DNA of 64,000 bases. Source: Candidatus Thiodiazotropha endoloripes. GTDB lineage: Bacteria; Pseudomonadota; Gammaproteobacteria; Chromatiales; Chromatiaceae. The stretch lies in the NCBI RefSeq assembly GCF_001708965.1, contig NZ_LVJW01000006.1:1426001-1490000 (forward strand). Direction: 5' to 3'. Every line of letters begins with the position of its first letter. Position 1 is the first letter of the stretch. The notes under the pieces were generated by a model. The model did no database searches. It was not told where the DNA came from and saw only the letters and a program-made list of their open reading frames with translations. Shown one piece after another: positions 17,382 to 26,576 of this stretch. Both the position numbers and the translations under genes were made by a program.

Positions 17382-19736
17382 ATGGCCTGCCACGACACCG
17401 AATCATCTAGTAGTAGACCCAATTCGGGCATCCTGACCATTGCCCTGGCCGGTAATCCCAACTGCGGCAAAACAGCCCTGTTCAATATCCTCACCGGTAT
17501 CCGTCAGCGTACCGGTAACTGGCCTGGGGTCACGGTTGATCGCAAGGAGGGTCAGTTCACCATCGACAGTGACGAGGTGAATGCTGTCGATCTACCCGGT
17601 ATCTACTCTCTCGATGCATCCTCCCAGGATGAGAAGGTTACCCGTGACTATCTGCTCTCCGGTGAGGCGGATCTGATCGTCAATGTGGTGGATGCCTCCA
17701 ATCTGGAGCGGAATCTCTATTTCACCGTGCAGATGCTGGAGATGGGAGTGCCCCTGATCCTCGCCTTGAACATGATGGATGTGGCGCGCAAGCGCGGTCT
17801 TGAGATCGATATTCAGCGTCTCAGCGAAGAGCTAGGCTGCCAGGTGATACCCATTGTGGCGGTCAGTGGTGAGGGGGTCACCAAGCTCAAAGGCACGATT
17901 CAGGATCTGGCCGCTGAGCGGGTCAAGGGCGGTTTTCCGTTGGCCCAGGATGAGGTGGTTGAGCAGGCGATCACCGATCTGGAGAGTGGCTTGCAACTGC
18001 CGGAGAGTCGTTACCATTCTCAACGTCGCTGGTTGCTGCTGAAGATGCTGGAGGGGGATGAGTTCGCCCTCAACTATGCCGATGATTTGTTGCATGAACG
18101 GATCCGGCATTGGGGCAAAATGATCGAGGACCGGGTGGACGAGGAGCTCGATATTCACATCGCCGACTCCCGCTTCAGCCATGCCCATGCGATTGCCCAG
18201 ATCGCCACCCGTAACCATGGCCGGCTGGAAAAGACGGTCAGTGACCGGATCGACAAGCTGGTGCTCAGTCGCCTCTTCGGTATTCCCATCTTTCTTGCGG
18301 TGATGTATCTGATGTTCATGTTCGCCATCAACATCGGCGGCGCCTTCATCGACTTTTTCGATGGGGTTGCCGGCGCGCTGTTTGTCGATGGTTTCGGCCG
18401 CCTGCTGAACAGCTGGGGATTGCCGGACTGGCTGGTGGTGCTGCTGGCGGATGGTGCTGGTGGTGGCATCCAGGTAGTGGCCACCTTCATTCCCATCATC
18501 ACCGCTCTCTATCTGTTTCTCTCGGTGGTGGAGGATTCCGGTTACATGGCCCGCGCCGCCTTTGTCATGGACCGCTTCATGCGCTCCATCGGACTTCCCG
18601 GCAAGGCCTTCGTGCCGATGATCGTCGGCTTCGGCTGTAACGTGCCGGCGGTGATGGCGACCCGAACTCTGGAGAGTGAGCGGGAGCGAAAACTGACCAT
18701 CCTGATGAACCCGTTCATGTCCTGTGGCGCCCGCCTGCCGGTCTATGTGTTGTTTGCTGCGGCCTTCTTTCCAGAGAGTGGTCAGAACCTGGTCTTCGGT
18801 CTCTATCTGATCGGCATCATGGTGGCCATATTGACCGGACTGATCATGAAGAAGACCCTGCTCTCCGGTGAGAGCTCGGGTTTCATGATGGAGCTGCCCC
18901 ACTACCACATGCCGACCCTGCGCGGGGTGATGCTGCGTACCTGGGACCGGGTGAAGCTCTTCATCAAAGAGGCGGGGCAGGTGATAGTGCTGATGGTGCT
19001 GGTGATCAACACCCTCAACTCAATCGGTACAGACGGCAGCTTCGGCAATGAGGATACGGAGCATTCGGTGCTCAGTGCGGTGAGCAAGGCGGTAACCCCG
19101 GTGCTCTCGCCGATGGGCATCTCCGAGGATAACTGGCCGGCGACGGTTGGGGTGTTTACCGGGATATTGGCCAAGGAGACCGTAGTGGGTACCCTGGATG
19201 CACTCTATACCAATCTGGCCAATGATGAGGCGGGCATTACACCGCAACACGATGCGTTCGACTTCTGGCGAGCCATCCGTGAGGCAGCGGCCAGCGTACC
19301 GGAGAATCTGCTGGGCGTGAAGGACTTGGTCACCGATCCTCTGGCAATGGATGTGGGGGATATCTCCAATCAGCAAGCGGCGGCTGAAGCGCAGGAGATC
19401 AATGTGGGGGTCTTCGGCGCCATGGCCGCCCGTTTCGATGGCCAGGCCGGGGCCTTCGCCTATCTTCTGTTCATACTGCTCTACTCACCCTGTGTGGCAA
19501 CCATCGGCGCGATCCGCCGGGAGGCCGGTGCGAAATGGGCCGCCTTCGTCGTCGCCTGGTCGACAGGCGTCGCCTATATCAGCGCCAGCCTCTTCTATCA
19601 GCTCTCCACCTATGACAGTCATCCTGACAGCGGGCTGTTCTGGGTGATTGTTCTGATCGGCATGCTGGTGGCCACCATCGCCGGGTTGAGATTCTGGTCG
19701 CTGCGAGATCAGAGCAACACCGAGGTGGAAGCCTGA
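17382..19736 (+). CDS. feoB: Ferrous iron transporter FeoB
   Basis: 784 residues. An N-terminal G domain has G1 (GNPNCGKT, 24-31), the G3 region DLPGIYSLD and G4 (NMMD), followed by a helical GDI-like region and a polytopic membrane domain with two Gate motifs (around VGFGCNVPAV and CGARLPVYVL). Imports Fe(II) across the inner membrane. There is a cytosolic or soluble insertion near the C-terminus (EDTEHSV to NVGVFGAMAARF). The stop overlaps the feoC start by one base. Confidence 0.97.
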   Translation: MACHDTESSSSRPNSGILTIALAGNPNCGKTALFNILTGIRQRTGNWPGVTVDRKEGQFTIDSDEVNAVDLPGIYSLDASSQDEKVTRDYLLSGEADLIVNVVDASNLERNLYFTVQMLEMGVPLILALNMMDVARKRGLEIDIQRLSEELGCQVIPIVAVSGEGVTKLKGTIQDLAAERVKGGFPLAQDEVVEQAITDLESGLQLPESRYHSQRRWLLLKMLEGDEFALNYADDLLHERIRHWGKMIEDRVDEELDIHIADSRFSHAHAIAQIATRNHGRLEKTVSDRIDKLVLSRLFGIPIFLAVMYLMFMFAINIGGAFIDFFDGVAGALFVDGFGRLLNSWGLPDWLVVLLADGAGGGIQVVATFIPIITALYLFLSVVEDSGYMARAAFVMDRFMRSIGLPGKAFVPMIVGFGCNVPAVMATRTLESERERKLTILMNPFMSCGARLPVYVLFAAAFFPESGQNLVFGLYLIGIMVAILTGLIMKKTLLSGESSGFMMELPHYHMPTLRGVMLRTWDRVKLFIKEAGQVIVLMVLVINTLNSIGTDGSFGNEDTEHSVLSAVSKAVTPVLSPMGISEDNWPATVGVFTGILAKETVVGTLDALYTNLANDEAGITPQHDAFDFWRAIREAAASVPENLLGVKDLVTDPLAMDVGDISNQQAAAEAQEINVGVFGAMAARFDGQAGAFAYLLFILLYSPCVATIGAIRREAGAKWAAFVVAWSTGVAYISASLFYQLSTYDSHPDSGLFWVIVLIGMLVATIAGLRFWSLRDQSNTEVEA

Positions 19737-19969
19737 TGCTGTCAGCGATTCGCGATTATTTGCAGCAGCGTGGTGAGGCGTCCCTTGCCGATATCTCCCG
19801 GCATCTGGACGCGGATTCGGATGCGGTGCGGGGCATGCTCGAACAGTGGGAGCGTAAAGGCCGGGTTGAGCGACGCAAGGTGAAGGCGGAGTGTGGCAGC
19901 AGCTGTAACCGTTGCGATCCCTCGTCAATGGAGCTCTATGTGTGGCGTGGTGGAAAGCGTTCCTCCTGA
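19736..19969 (+). CDS. feoC: FeoC-like winged-helix protein
   Basis: 77 residues, with a winged-helix-like N-terminus (SAIRDYLQQRGEASLADISRHL). The compact Cys cluster ECGSSCNRC resembles the oxygen-sensitive Fe-S-binding wing of FeoC. Known FeoC proteins protect or regulate FeoB. Translationally coupled to feoB through an overlapping TGATG. Confidence 0.9.
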   Translation: MLSAIRDYLQQRGEASLADISRHLDADSDAVRGMLEQWERKGRVERRKVKAECGSSCNRCDPSSMELYVWRGGKRSS

Positions 19970-20030
19970 GCGTGGAATAACCCAACATCCAGCCTAGCGC
20001 GATTTGCCTTTATTCGCAGATTATCAAATC

Positions 20031-20618
20031 TTACTCTTTCAGCTTGATCACCAGACTGGTAATGCCGTTTTGCTTGGCCAGTTTACGGGCGCTGTTGAGT
20101 TGCGACTGTGACCGGTAGGGACCACTGCGCACCCGGTGGTAGGTATCCCGGTTGTTGATGCTCACCCGCTGAATCTCAGCTTCGATACCGATCAGGGCCA
20201 GTCTTGCCTTGAGGCGATCCGCATCCTGGTGCTTTCTGAATGAACCCATCTGCAGGATATAACCCCCGTTGCTGCGCTCACGGCTCACTTGGCGATTCTC
20301 GCTTGGGCTGGGTCTGCGCGGTGTGGCTGTTGGTTCGGGGGTGACGATCTCCTCATCCGGAATCACCACCTCCATTTCCGGCAGGATGGTATAGAATTCG
20401 AAGTTGGGTTTTGGGGCCGTCTGTTGCGGTTCCCGGCTCTGTTGTGGTTTGGTGGCAATGCCGGGGATTTCGTGACTTCTGAGCTGCTGACCCAACTGCA
20501 GCCAGGCCAATCCCGCCAGAAACAGCCCGGCCACCAGACCGCCGAAAAAGAACAACCCGTGACTGCAACTGGTGGGGCGCTTTTTCTTGCTCCCTGCTCG
20601 GTGTTTGTAGTCCGCCAC
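20031..20618 (-). CDS. SPOR-domain membrane protein
   Basis: 195 residues: a short basic cytoplasmic N-terminus, one membrane helix (FFFGGLVAGLFLAGLAWLQL), a Pro-rich periplasmic linker, and a C-terminal SPOR domain (~118-195; GGYILQMGSFRKHQDADRLK and YRVRSGPYRS-type segment). SPOR domains bind denuded peptidoglycan at the division septum. Placement immediately downstream of argS (5 bp) is the usual gammaproteobacterial arrangement (FtsN-like/DedD-like). A role in cell division is inferred from domain and context. Confidence 0.9.
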   Translation of the reverse strand: MADYKHRAGSKKKRPTSCSHGLFFFGGLVAGLFLAGLAWLQLGQQLRSHEIPGIATKPQQSREPQQTAPKPNFEFYTILPEMEVVIPDEEIVTPEPTATPRRPSPSENRQVSRERSNGGYILQMGSFRKHQDADRLKARLALIGIEAEIQRVSINNRDTYHRVRSGPYRSQSQLNSARKLAKQNGITSLVIKLKE

Positions 20619-20623
20619 GTCAG

Positions 20624-22405
20624 TTACATCTTCTCAGGTGCGGAGACACCCAGCAGTCCCAGGCCGTTACGAATCACCTGGCGGGTCGCGAGGATCAGCT
20701 GCAGGCGGGCATCGCGCAGTTTGGCATCCTCCACCAGGAACTTGTGGGCGTTGTAATAGGTATGGAAGTCGGTGGCCAGGTCACGCAGATAGTGGGTCAA
20801 CTGGTGTGGCTCTTCACTCAGGGCGGAGAGCTCCAGTGCTTCCGGGTATTTTGCCAGGTTGGTCAGCAGGGCCTCTTCCTGGGGTTCGACGAGGCAGGCG
20901 TAATCGATCGCATTGGCGTCGCTGGCGATGGTGATCTGCTGCTCGGCCGCCTGCTGCAGCACACTGCAGATCCTGGCGTGGGCATATTGCACGTAGTAGA
21001 CCGGATTGTCGTTGGACTGGGATTTGGCCAGATCCAGATCGAAATCCATGTGCTGCTCACATTTGCGCATCACATAGAAAAAGCGGGCCGCATCGGCGCC
21101 AACCTCTTTGCGCAGCTCCCGCAGGGTGACGAACTCACCGGATCGGGTCGACATCTGCATCTTCTCACCGCCACGGTAGAGAATGGCGAACTGCACCAGC
21201 AGTACATCGAGCTTGTCCGCATCCTCACCCAGCGCCTGCAGCGCCGCCTTGACCCTCGGCACATAGCCGTGGTGGTCGGCACCCCAGACATCGATGACCC
21301 GTTCGAAACCGCGTTGCAGTTTGTCCAGGTGGTAGGCGATATCCGAAGCGAAGTAGGTGGTCTGGCCATTGTCCCTTACCACCACCCGGTCTTTTTCATC
21401 ACCGAAATCGGTCGAGCGGAACCAGAGCGCGCCACCTTTTTCATACAGGTGTCCGCTGCCACGCAGGCGTTCGATCACCTGGTTCACCGCGCCGGACTCC
21501 ATTAGACTGCGTTCGGAGTACCACTCCTCGTAGTTGACCCCGAACAGGGAGAGATCGTCGCGGATATCGTCGAGTATGGTGTTCAGGCCCAGCTCGAAGA
21601 CGAACCGGTAGCGGTTGTCTCCCAGCAGCTTTTTCGCCTGCTGGATCAGGCCGTCGATATGGGCCTCTTTGTCACCACCGTCGGGCTCGTCGGCGGGTAC
21701 TCCCTCAAACAGGGTCTCCGCCGCAACTTTGTAATCCTCGCCATGGTCCCGGTGCAGGGTGGCGGCGATATCCCACACATAGTCCCCTTTGTAGCCGTTG
21801 GCGGGAAAGGTCAGGCTCTCGTCACACAGTTCCAGGTAGCGCAGCCAGACCGAGGTGGCGAGAATATCCATCTGCCGCCCTGCGTCGTTGACGTAATACT
21901 CCCGGTGTACCTGATAGCCCACCGCTTCGAGCAGGTCGGCGACCACCGAACCATAGGCCGCTCCCCGACCATGCCCCACATGCAGGGGACCGGTGGGATT
22001 GGCTGAAACATATTCGACCTGAACCTTTTTGCCTGCTCCCAGGTCGCTCCGTCCATAGCGATCGGCCTGGTTGATGATGGTGGGGATCAGAGTGTGATAA
22101 GCCGTTGATGAGAGTGTGAAATTGATAAATCCGGGTCCGGCGATATCGCACTTTTCCACCAGCTCGGAGGCGGGCAGGGCATCGATGATCGCCTGCGCCA
22201 GCTCTCGGGGGTTTTTGCCCGCCGGTTTGGCCAGCACCAGCGCCGCATTGGTGGCGAAGTCACCATGCTTGCTGTCTCTTGCCCGTTCGATTTTGGGCGC
22301 CGTCAGGGAATCGGACGGTATCATGTCCTGGGCGGCGAGTTGCTGCAGCGCCGTGACTACCAATTGCTCGATTTGCTTCTTCATTTCAGATGTCGGATTT
22401 ACCAC
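20624..22405 (-). CDS. argS: Arginyl-tRNA synthetase
   Basis: 593 residues, cytosolic class I enzyme that charges tRNA(Arg). The HIGH-type signature reads HVGHGRG in [17 protein letters not shown]. The KMSKS-equivalent region is [14 protein letters not shown], a weak form typical of ArgRS. The N-terminal tRNA D-loop-recognition domain and the C-terminal anticodon-binding DALR domain are both present. Full family length. Followed by the SPOR gene. Confidence 0.98.
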   Translation of the reverse strand: MVNPTSEMKKQIEQLVVTALQQLAAQDMIPSDSLTAPKIERARDSKHGDFATNAALVLAKPAGKNPRELAQAIIDALPASELVEKCDIAGPGFINFTLSSTAYHTLIPTIINQADRYGRSDLGAGKKVQVEYVSANPTGPLHVGHGRGAAYGSVVADLLEAVGYQVHREYYVNDAGRQMDILATSVWLRYLELCDESLTFPANGYKGDYVWDIAATLHRDHGEDYKVAAETLFEGVPADEPDGGDKEAHIDGLIQQAKKLLGDNRYRFVFELGLNTILDDIRDDLSLFGVNYEEWYSERSLMESGAVNQVIERLRGSGHLYEKGGALWFRSTDFGDEKDRVVVRDNGQTTYFASDIAYHLDKLQRGFERVIDVWGADHHGYVPRVKAALQALGEDADKLDVLLVQFAILYRGGEKMQMSTRSGEFVTLRELRKEVGADAARFFYVMRKCEQHMDFDLDLAKSQSNDNPVYYVQYAHARICSVLQQAAEQQITIASDANAIDYACLVEPQEEALLTNLAKYPEALELSALSEEPHQLTHYLRDLATDFHTYYNAHKFLVEDAKLRDARLQLILATRQVIRNGLGLLGVSAPEKM

Positions 22406-22654
22406 TTTCAGAGGCGGGCAAGGATACCAGGAATTGGCCTGTTCGTGGGAGATTCCGGAGAATTTGTTGCATTTCGAGACATTGTCGAAAAAATTGCTGA
22501 ATCTGGCGTTAACTCCGGGTAAAAGCCGTGATGGCAGGCCCGGTTTGAGCTGAAAAATGTAATGATTTCAGGTCAGAAAGGCTTCATCCTCTGGTCACAC
22601 GTTAGTCATATTGGCTACCTACACTTGGTTCACGAAGATACCAAGGAAAAGAAA

Positions 22655-23008
22655 ATGCCAGTCGAGAAACGATACAGTAAACGCTATCCGATGGATGGCG
22701 AGGTCTATATCCGCTACAGAAAACAGCGGTTGCTTCCGGCAAAAGCGGTGAACTGCTCCATGCAGGGGATCTACCTGCGTACCGAAAGCCTGACCATGCT
22801 GACCGGGTCGCTGGTGGAATTGGAGCTGTTCCGTGGTGGTCGGCAGTGGTCGATCATGGGGGTGGTCACCCACACCCAGCAAGATGGTGTCGGGGTGATG
22901 TTCTGGAAACCCCAGGCAGAGCTCTATGAGTCGGTGATTGCGGAAGCTTCTGATCTTAGAAGAGTTGCCGCCGTACCTCAGCCCACCCCTGTGGATGTTC
23001 ACCCTTAG
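22655..23008 (+). CDS. PilZ-domain c-di-GMP receptor
   Basis: 117 residues, essentially a single PilZ domain. The c-di-GMP contact motifs are present: RYSKR (RxxxR) near residue 5 and NCSMQG (N/D-x-S-x-x-G) near residue 31. The frame is open from 22562, but the ATG at 22655 has an AAGGA ribosome binding site 7 nt upstream and begins just before the domain, so it is preferred. No effector domain; it probably acts by binding a partner. May respond to the diguanylate cyclase encoded at 849. Confidence 0.87.
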   Translation: MPVEKRYSKRYPMDGEVYIRYRKQRLLPAKAVNCSMQGIYLRTESLTMLTGSLVELELFRGGRQWSIMGVVTHTQQDGVGVMFWKPQAELYESVIAEASDLRRVAAVPQPTPVDVHP

Positions 23009-23038
23009 GGCCTATTGGATCAGCGTTAACAGGCTCTA
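23006..23038 (-). repeat. Copy of a short dispersed intergenic repeat
   Basis: A 33-nt element just after the PilZ stop, with GTTAACAG as its recognisable core. It matches the reverse complement of the copy at 35598-35630 at about 25 of 33 positions. Confidence 0.45.
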
Positions 23039-23099
23039 ATAACCAGGATCCCAACCCGGTCACAATCACATGGAGTGTCTGATGGAAACCGCTGGTCCA

Positions 23100-23117
23100 T
23101 TGTCATCTCCATGTAAC
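23100..23117 (+). promoter_or_regulatory. Pho box upstream of phoB
   Basis: Two 7-bp half-sites (TTGTCAT at 23100-23106 and ATGTAAC at 23111-23117) are separated by 4 bp, the spacing expected for a PhoB-binding direct repeat. It ends 39 bp before phoB, suggesting autoregulation. Confidence 0.65.
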
Positions 23118-23156
23118 AAACCTCCTGTTTAATAAGGCGCTAAATATTGGCAGCCT

Positions 23157-23861
23157 ATGGACACGGAGATGACAATCCCAAGAATACTTGCAGTAGACGA
23201 CGAACCAGCGGTTGGCGAGATGCTGCGTTTCATCCTCGAGCAGGATGGTTTTCAGGCGGATTTCGCTGAAGATGCGACCCAGGCGATCAGTCAGATCAAA
23301 AAGTCCCGTCCCGATCTGATTCTGCTGGATTGGATGCTGCCTGGGATGAGTGGTGTCGAACTCGCCGGTCGCTTGAAAAAAGATCGGGAGACCGAGTCGA
23401 TACCGATCATCATGCTCACGGCTAAAGGCGAGGAGAACGACAAGGTCACCGGGCTGGATATCGGTGCCGAAGACTATGTCACCAAGCCTTTCTCCGCACG
23501 GGAACTGCTGGCCCGAATCCGCTCCATTCTGCGCCGGGTATCACCCCTGCTGGCCGGGGAAGTGCTGGACTGCGGCGGTCTGCAACTCGACCCGGTCAGC
23601 CATCGTGTCACCTCGGATGAGGATGTGATCGAACTGGGTCCGACAGAGTTCCGCCTGCTGCACTACTTCATGACCCACCGGGAGCGGGTCTTCTCACGCA
23701 GTCAGTTGCTTGACCGGGTCTGGGGAACCAACGTCTATATCGAAGAGCGTACCGTCGATGTGCATATCCGGCGTCTGCGCAAGGCGCTGGAACCCTCTGG
23801 TAAAGAGAAGCTGCTGCAGACTGTTCGGGGTGCGGGCTACCGTTTTTCCGACAAGCTTTAG
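23157..23861 (+). CDS. phoB: Phosphate regulon response regulator PhoB
   Basis: 234 residues. Receiver domain with acidic pocket (VDDE at 13-16), phospho-acceptor D58 in LLDWMLPG, the T/S switch, and Lys in [16 protein letters not shown]. An OmpR-type winged helix follows ([16 protein letters not shown] and [14 protein letters not shown]). Directly ahead of pstS with Pho boxes on both genes, hence PhoB rather than another OmpR-type regulator. The cognate PhoR kinase is not in the neighbourhood; a PhoR gene usually follows phoB. ATG 23157 is used; ATG 23169 is possible. Confidence 0.93.
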   Translation: MDTEMTIPRILAVDDEPAVGEMLRFILEQDGFQADFAEDATQAISQIKKSRPDLILLDWMLPGMSGVELAGRLKKDRETESIPIIMLTAKGEENDKVTGLDIGAEDYVTKPFSARELLARIRSILRRVSPLLAGEVLDCGGLQLDPVSHRVTSDEDVIELGPTEFRLLHYFMTHRERVFSRSQLLDRVWGTNVYIEERTVDVHIRRLRKALEPSGKEKLLQTVRGAGYRFSDKL

Positions 23862-23952
23862 TGTTTCAGCAAGACGACTAAGTCAAGGATGTCGCGTCCT
23901 GATCTACTGAGGCCGATTGCGATTCAATGGAATGTGGCAGAGGTTCTTATAA

Positions 23953-23981
23953 CTGTAACAAAACTGTCATCTAAATCTCAT
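23953..23981 (+). promoter_or_regulatory. Pho box and promoter of pstS
   Basis: Three direct half-sites with an 11-bp period: CTGTAAC (23953-23959), CTGTCAT (23964-23970) and ATCTCAT (23975-23981). The first two match the Pho box consensus almost perfectly. A -10-like TATTCA follows at 23986-23991. This is the layout of a PhoB-activated promoter. Confidence 0.85.
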
Positions 23982-24073
23982 CCAGTATTCATCTTGCAGG
24001 CCTATGCTCTGCGAACCTAATAAAACGTCAAATGTTTTTTGGTTGACTAAATTCTCGGAAGGAGAGAAATATT

Positions 24074-25117
24074 ATGAAGAAGCTGATTTCAGCAGCGGTC
24101 GCGATTTCGCTGACCGGTTTTGTGGGCATGGCCTCAGCCCGCGACTACATCAGCGTAGTCGGTTCCTCTACCGTATACCCATTTGCTACCGTGGTTGCTG
24201 AGCAGTTCGGCAAAACCAGCAAGTTCAAAACCCCGAAGATCGAATCAACCGGTTCCGGCGGTGGTTTGAAACTCTTCTGCGCCGGTGTCGGTGTCGAACA
24301 TCCTGACATCACCAACGCTTCCCGTCGCATCAAGAAATCTGAAGTTGAGCGCTGCGCTGGCAACGGCATCAACGACATCATCGAAGTCAAAGTCGGCTAC
24401 GACGGTATCGCCCTGGCCAACTCCAAGAAGGCTCCTCAGTTCAAAGTGACCCGTAAGGACATCTTCCTGGCTCTGGCCAAAGAGGTTCCGGATCCTAAGG
24501 ATCCCATGAGCGGCAAACTGGTTGCCAACCCTTACATGACCTGGAAAGACGTGAACAAAGATCTGCCTGACATGGCAATCGAAGTACTGGGTCCTCCTCC
24601 CACTTCCGGTACCCGTGACGCTTTCGCTGAGCTGGCAATGGAAGGTGGCTGTAAGAAGATCGATTGGATCAAAGCCATGAAGAAGAAGGACAAGAAAGCT
24701 TACAAGGCTCTCTGCCACACCGTTCGTGAAGACGGCAAATACATCGAAGCCGGTGAGAACGACAACCTGATCGTTCAGAAACTGGAAGCCAACAAAGGCG
24801 CCCTGGGCGTATTCGGTTACAGCTTCCTGGATCAGAACTCCGACAAGGTTCAGGGTTCCCTGATCGACGGCGTTGCCCCGACTTTCGAACTGATTGCCGA
24901 TGGCAGCTATCCGGTTTCCCGTCCGCTCTACTTCTACGTGAAGAAAGCACACATGGGCAAAATCCCCGGTATCACTGAATATCTGGCTGAGTTCAGCAGT
25001 GATAAAGCCTGGGGCGAAGAGGGCTATCTGGCTGACAAGGGCCTGATCCCGATGCCTACTGAAGAGCGTAAAGCTTTCAAGAGCGACATCGAAGCGATGA
25101 AACCTCTGAAGCTCTAA
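24074..25117 (+). CDS. pstS: Periplasmic phosphate-binding protein PstS
   Basis: 347 residues. A signal peptide ends at ASA (residue 22). Phosphate-binding segments VGSSTVYPF near the mature N-terminus, STGSGGGLK, and PPPTSGTRDAF are intact. Delivers phosphate to the PstCAB transporter. Strong GGAAGGAG ribosome binding site. Preceded by a three-half-site Pho box and followed by a strong terminator before pstC, so pstS is probably made in excess of the transporter subunits. Confidence 0.97.
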   Translation: MKKLISAAVAISLTGFVGMASARDYISVVGSSTVYPFATVVAEQFGKTSKFKTPKIESTGSGGGLKLFCAGVGVEHPDITNASRRIKKSEVERCAGNGINDIIEVKVGYDGIALANSKKAPQFKVTRKDIFLALAKEVPDPKDPMSGKLVANPYMTWKDVNKDLPDMAIEVLGPPPTSGTRDAFAELAMEGGCKKIDWIKAMKKKDKKAYKALCHTVREDGKYIEAGENDNLIVQKLEANKGALGVFGYSFLDQNSDKVQGSLIDGVAPTFELIADGSYPVSRPLYFYVKKAHMGKIPGITEYLAEFSSDKAWGEEGYLADKGLIPMPTEERKAFKSDIEAMKPLKL

Positions 25118-25140
25118 TGGGCTGAAGCTTTGGCTGCAAG

Positions 25141-25177
25141 AAGCGGCTGCTTGTGAAACACAAGTAGCCGCTTTTTT
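25141..25177 (+). terminator. Terminator/attenuator between pstS and pstC
   Basis: A 15-bp stem (25141-25155 with 25159-25173, one G-U pair), a 3-nt loop and six T residues (25172-25177). pstC begins 17 bp later, so partial read-through would set the PstS to PstCAB ratio. Confidence 0.9.
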
Positions 25178-25193
25178 CTGGGTAGTAAGAAAG

Positions 25194-26576
25194 ATGCATA
25201 CATCCACACTGATTATTCTGCTATTGGGCCTGATGTCGCTGGCCTATTACTTCGGGCGCAAACGCTCTCTCACTCTTGTTGGGGGAAAGGTTCGCGATCT
25301 TCATTCACTACCCTCTTACTATGGAATGCAGACCGCCATGTGGTGTGGCATTCCGGCACTGATTCTATTGGCGTTTTGGTTATCCTTCGAAGAGTCTGTG
25401 GTCACCGGTATGGTGGTCGAATCGCTTCCGCAAGAGGTTCAGAACCTGCCCCCTGAGCGCCTTGATCTTGTTCTAAACGATGTTCGAAATCTGTCACAAG
25501 GTGATATTGTCTCCTCGACAGTTGATCAAACCATGCAGCAGGCGGCAGATCACTACACCAGTCTGATGAGCATCAGCCATATGGCGCTTTTCGTGGTTGC
25601 GCTGAGTGTGGCGATACTGGCTGGCCTATGGGCGCAACGCACCATCACGCGTGAACAGAGGGCGCGAAACCGGGTTGAAAAAGCGATTAATTTCTTTCTG
25701 CTTTCAAGTTCAACCCTGGCGATATTCACGACCGTAGGTATCGTGCTTTCAGTGCTGTTTGAATCTGTCAGGTTCTTTCAGCAAATCCCAGTTACAGAAT
25801 TTTTGTTCGGTCTGGAGTGGTCGCCGCAGACCGCCATAAGACCTGATCAGGTTGGATCATCCGGCGTGTTCGGCTCTGTGCCTCTGTTCGCGGGCACCAT
25901 GCTGATCACCCTGATTGCGATGATTGTCGCCGTACCCATCGGCCTGATGTCGGCGATCTACATGGCGGAGTATGCCAGTAAACATTTCCGTACCCTGGCC
26001 AAGCCGGTGCTGGAAGTGTTGGCTGGTATTCCCACCGTTGTATATGGATTCTTCGCGGCGCTGACCGTGGCCCCGTTCTTCCGGGATCTGGGGACCGACA
26101 TCGGCTTGACTGTCTCCTCTGAGTCGGCTCTGGCTGCAGGCGTTGTAATGGGTATCATGATCATCCCATTCGTATCCTCTCTTTCCGACGATGTAATCAA
26201 CGCTGTCCCACAAGCAATGCGTGACGGCTCCTATGGCCTGGGCGCCACCCGTTCCGAAACCATCCGTAATGTCATCATACCGGCCGCACTGCCGGGTATC
26301 GTGGGTGGTGTATTGCTGGCAGTTTCCCGTGCCATCGGTGAGACCATGATCGTGGTCATGGCCGCCGGCCTCTCCGCCAACCTTACCGCGAATCCCTTGG
26401 AGGCGGTGACAACAGTAACCGTACAGATCGTTACTCTGTTGGTCGGGGATCAGGAATTCGACAGCGCCAAGACTCTGGCCGCCTTCGCCCTGGCGCTGGT
26501 GCTCTTTGTCATCACCTTGGCGCTCAACATGATCGCACTGCACATCGTACGTAAGTATCGGGAACAGTATGAATAA
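25194..26576 (+). CDS. pstC: Phosphate ABC transporter permease PstC
   Basis: 460 residues, inner-membrane permease. Longer than the ~320-residue E. coli protein: the N-terminal ~180 residues have two or three helices and a periplasmic segment (~75-125) typical of the long PstC variants in some proteobacteria. The C-terminal half carries the core permease helices with the EAA loop (DGSYGLGATRSETIRNVIIPAALPG). The stop overlaps pstA by 8 bp. Confidence 0.95.
   Translation: MHTSTLIILLLGLMSLAYYFGRKRSLTLVGGKVRDLHSLPSYYGMQTAMWCGIPALILLAFWLSFEESVVTGMVVESLPQEVQNLPPERLDLVLNDVRNLSQGDIVSSTVDQTMQQAADHYTSLMSISHMALFVVALSVAILAGLWAQRTITREQRARNRVEKAINFFLLSSSTLAIFTTVGIVLSVLFESVRFFQQIPVTEFLFGLEWSPQTAIRPDQVGSSGVFGSVPLFAGTMLITLIAMIVAVPIGLMSAIYMAEYASKHFRTLAKPVLEVLAGIPTVVYGFFAALTVAPFFRDLGTDIGLTVSSESALAAGVVMGIMIIPFVSSLSDDVINAVPQAMRDGSYGLGATRSETIRNVIIPAALPGIVGGVLLAVSRAIGETMIVVMAAGLSANLTANPLEAVTTVTVQIVTLLVGDQEFDSAKTLAAFALALVLFVITLALNMIALHIVRKYREQYE

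Noticed and set aside
17832-18908. 358-residue open frame on the minus strand inside feoB
   Set aside because: It lies wholly antisense to a clear feoB; its His/Gln/Asp-rich composition is typical of a shadow frame in GC-rich coding DNA.
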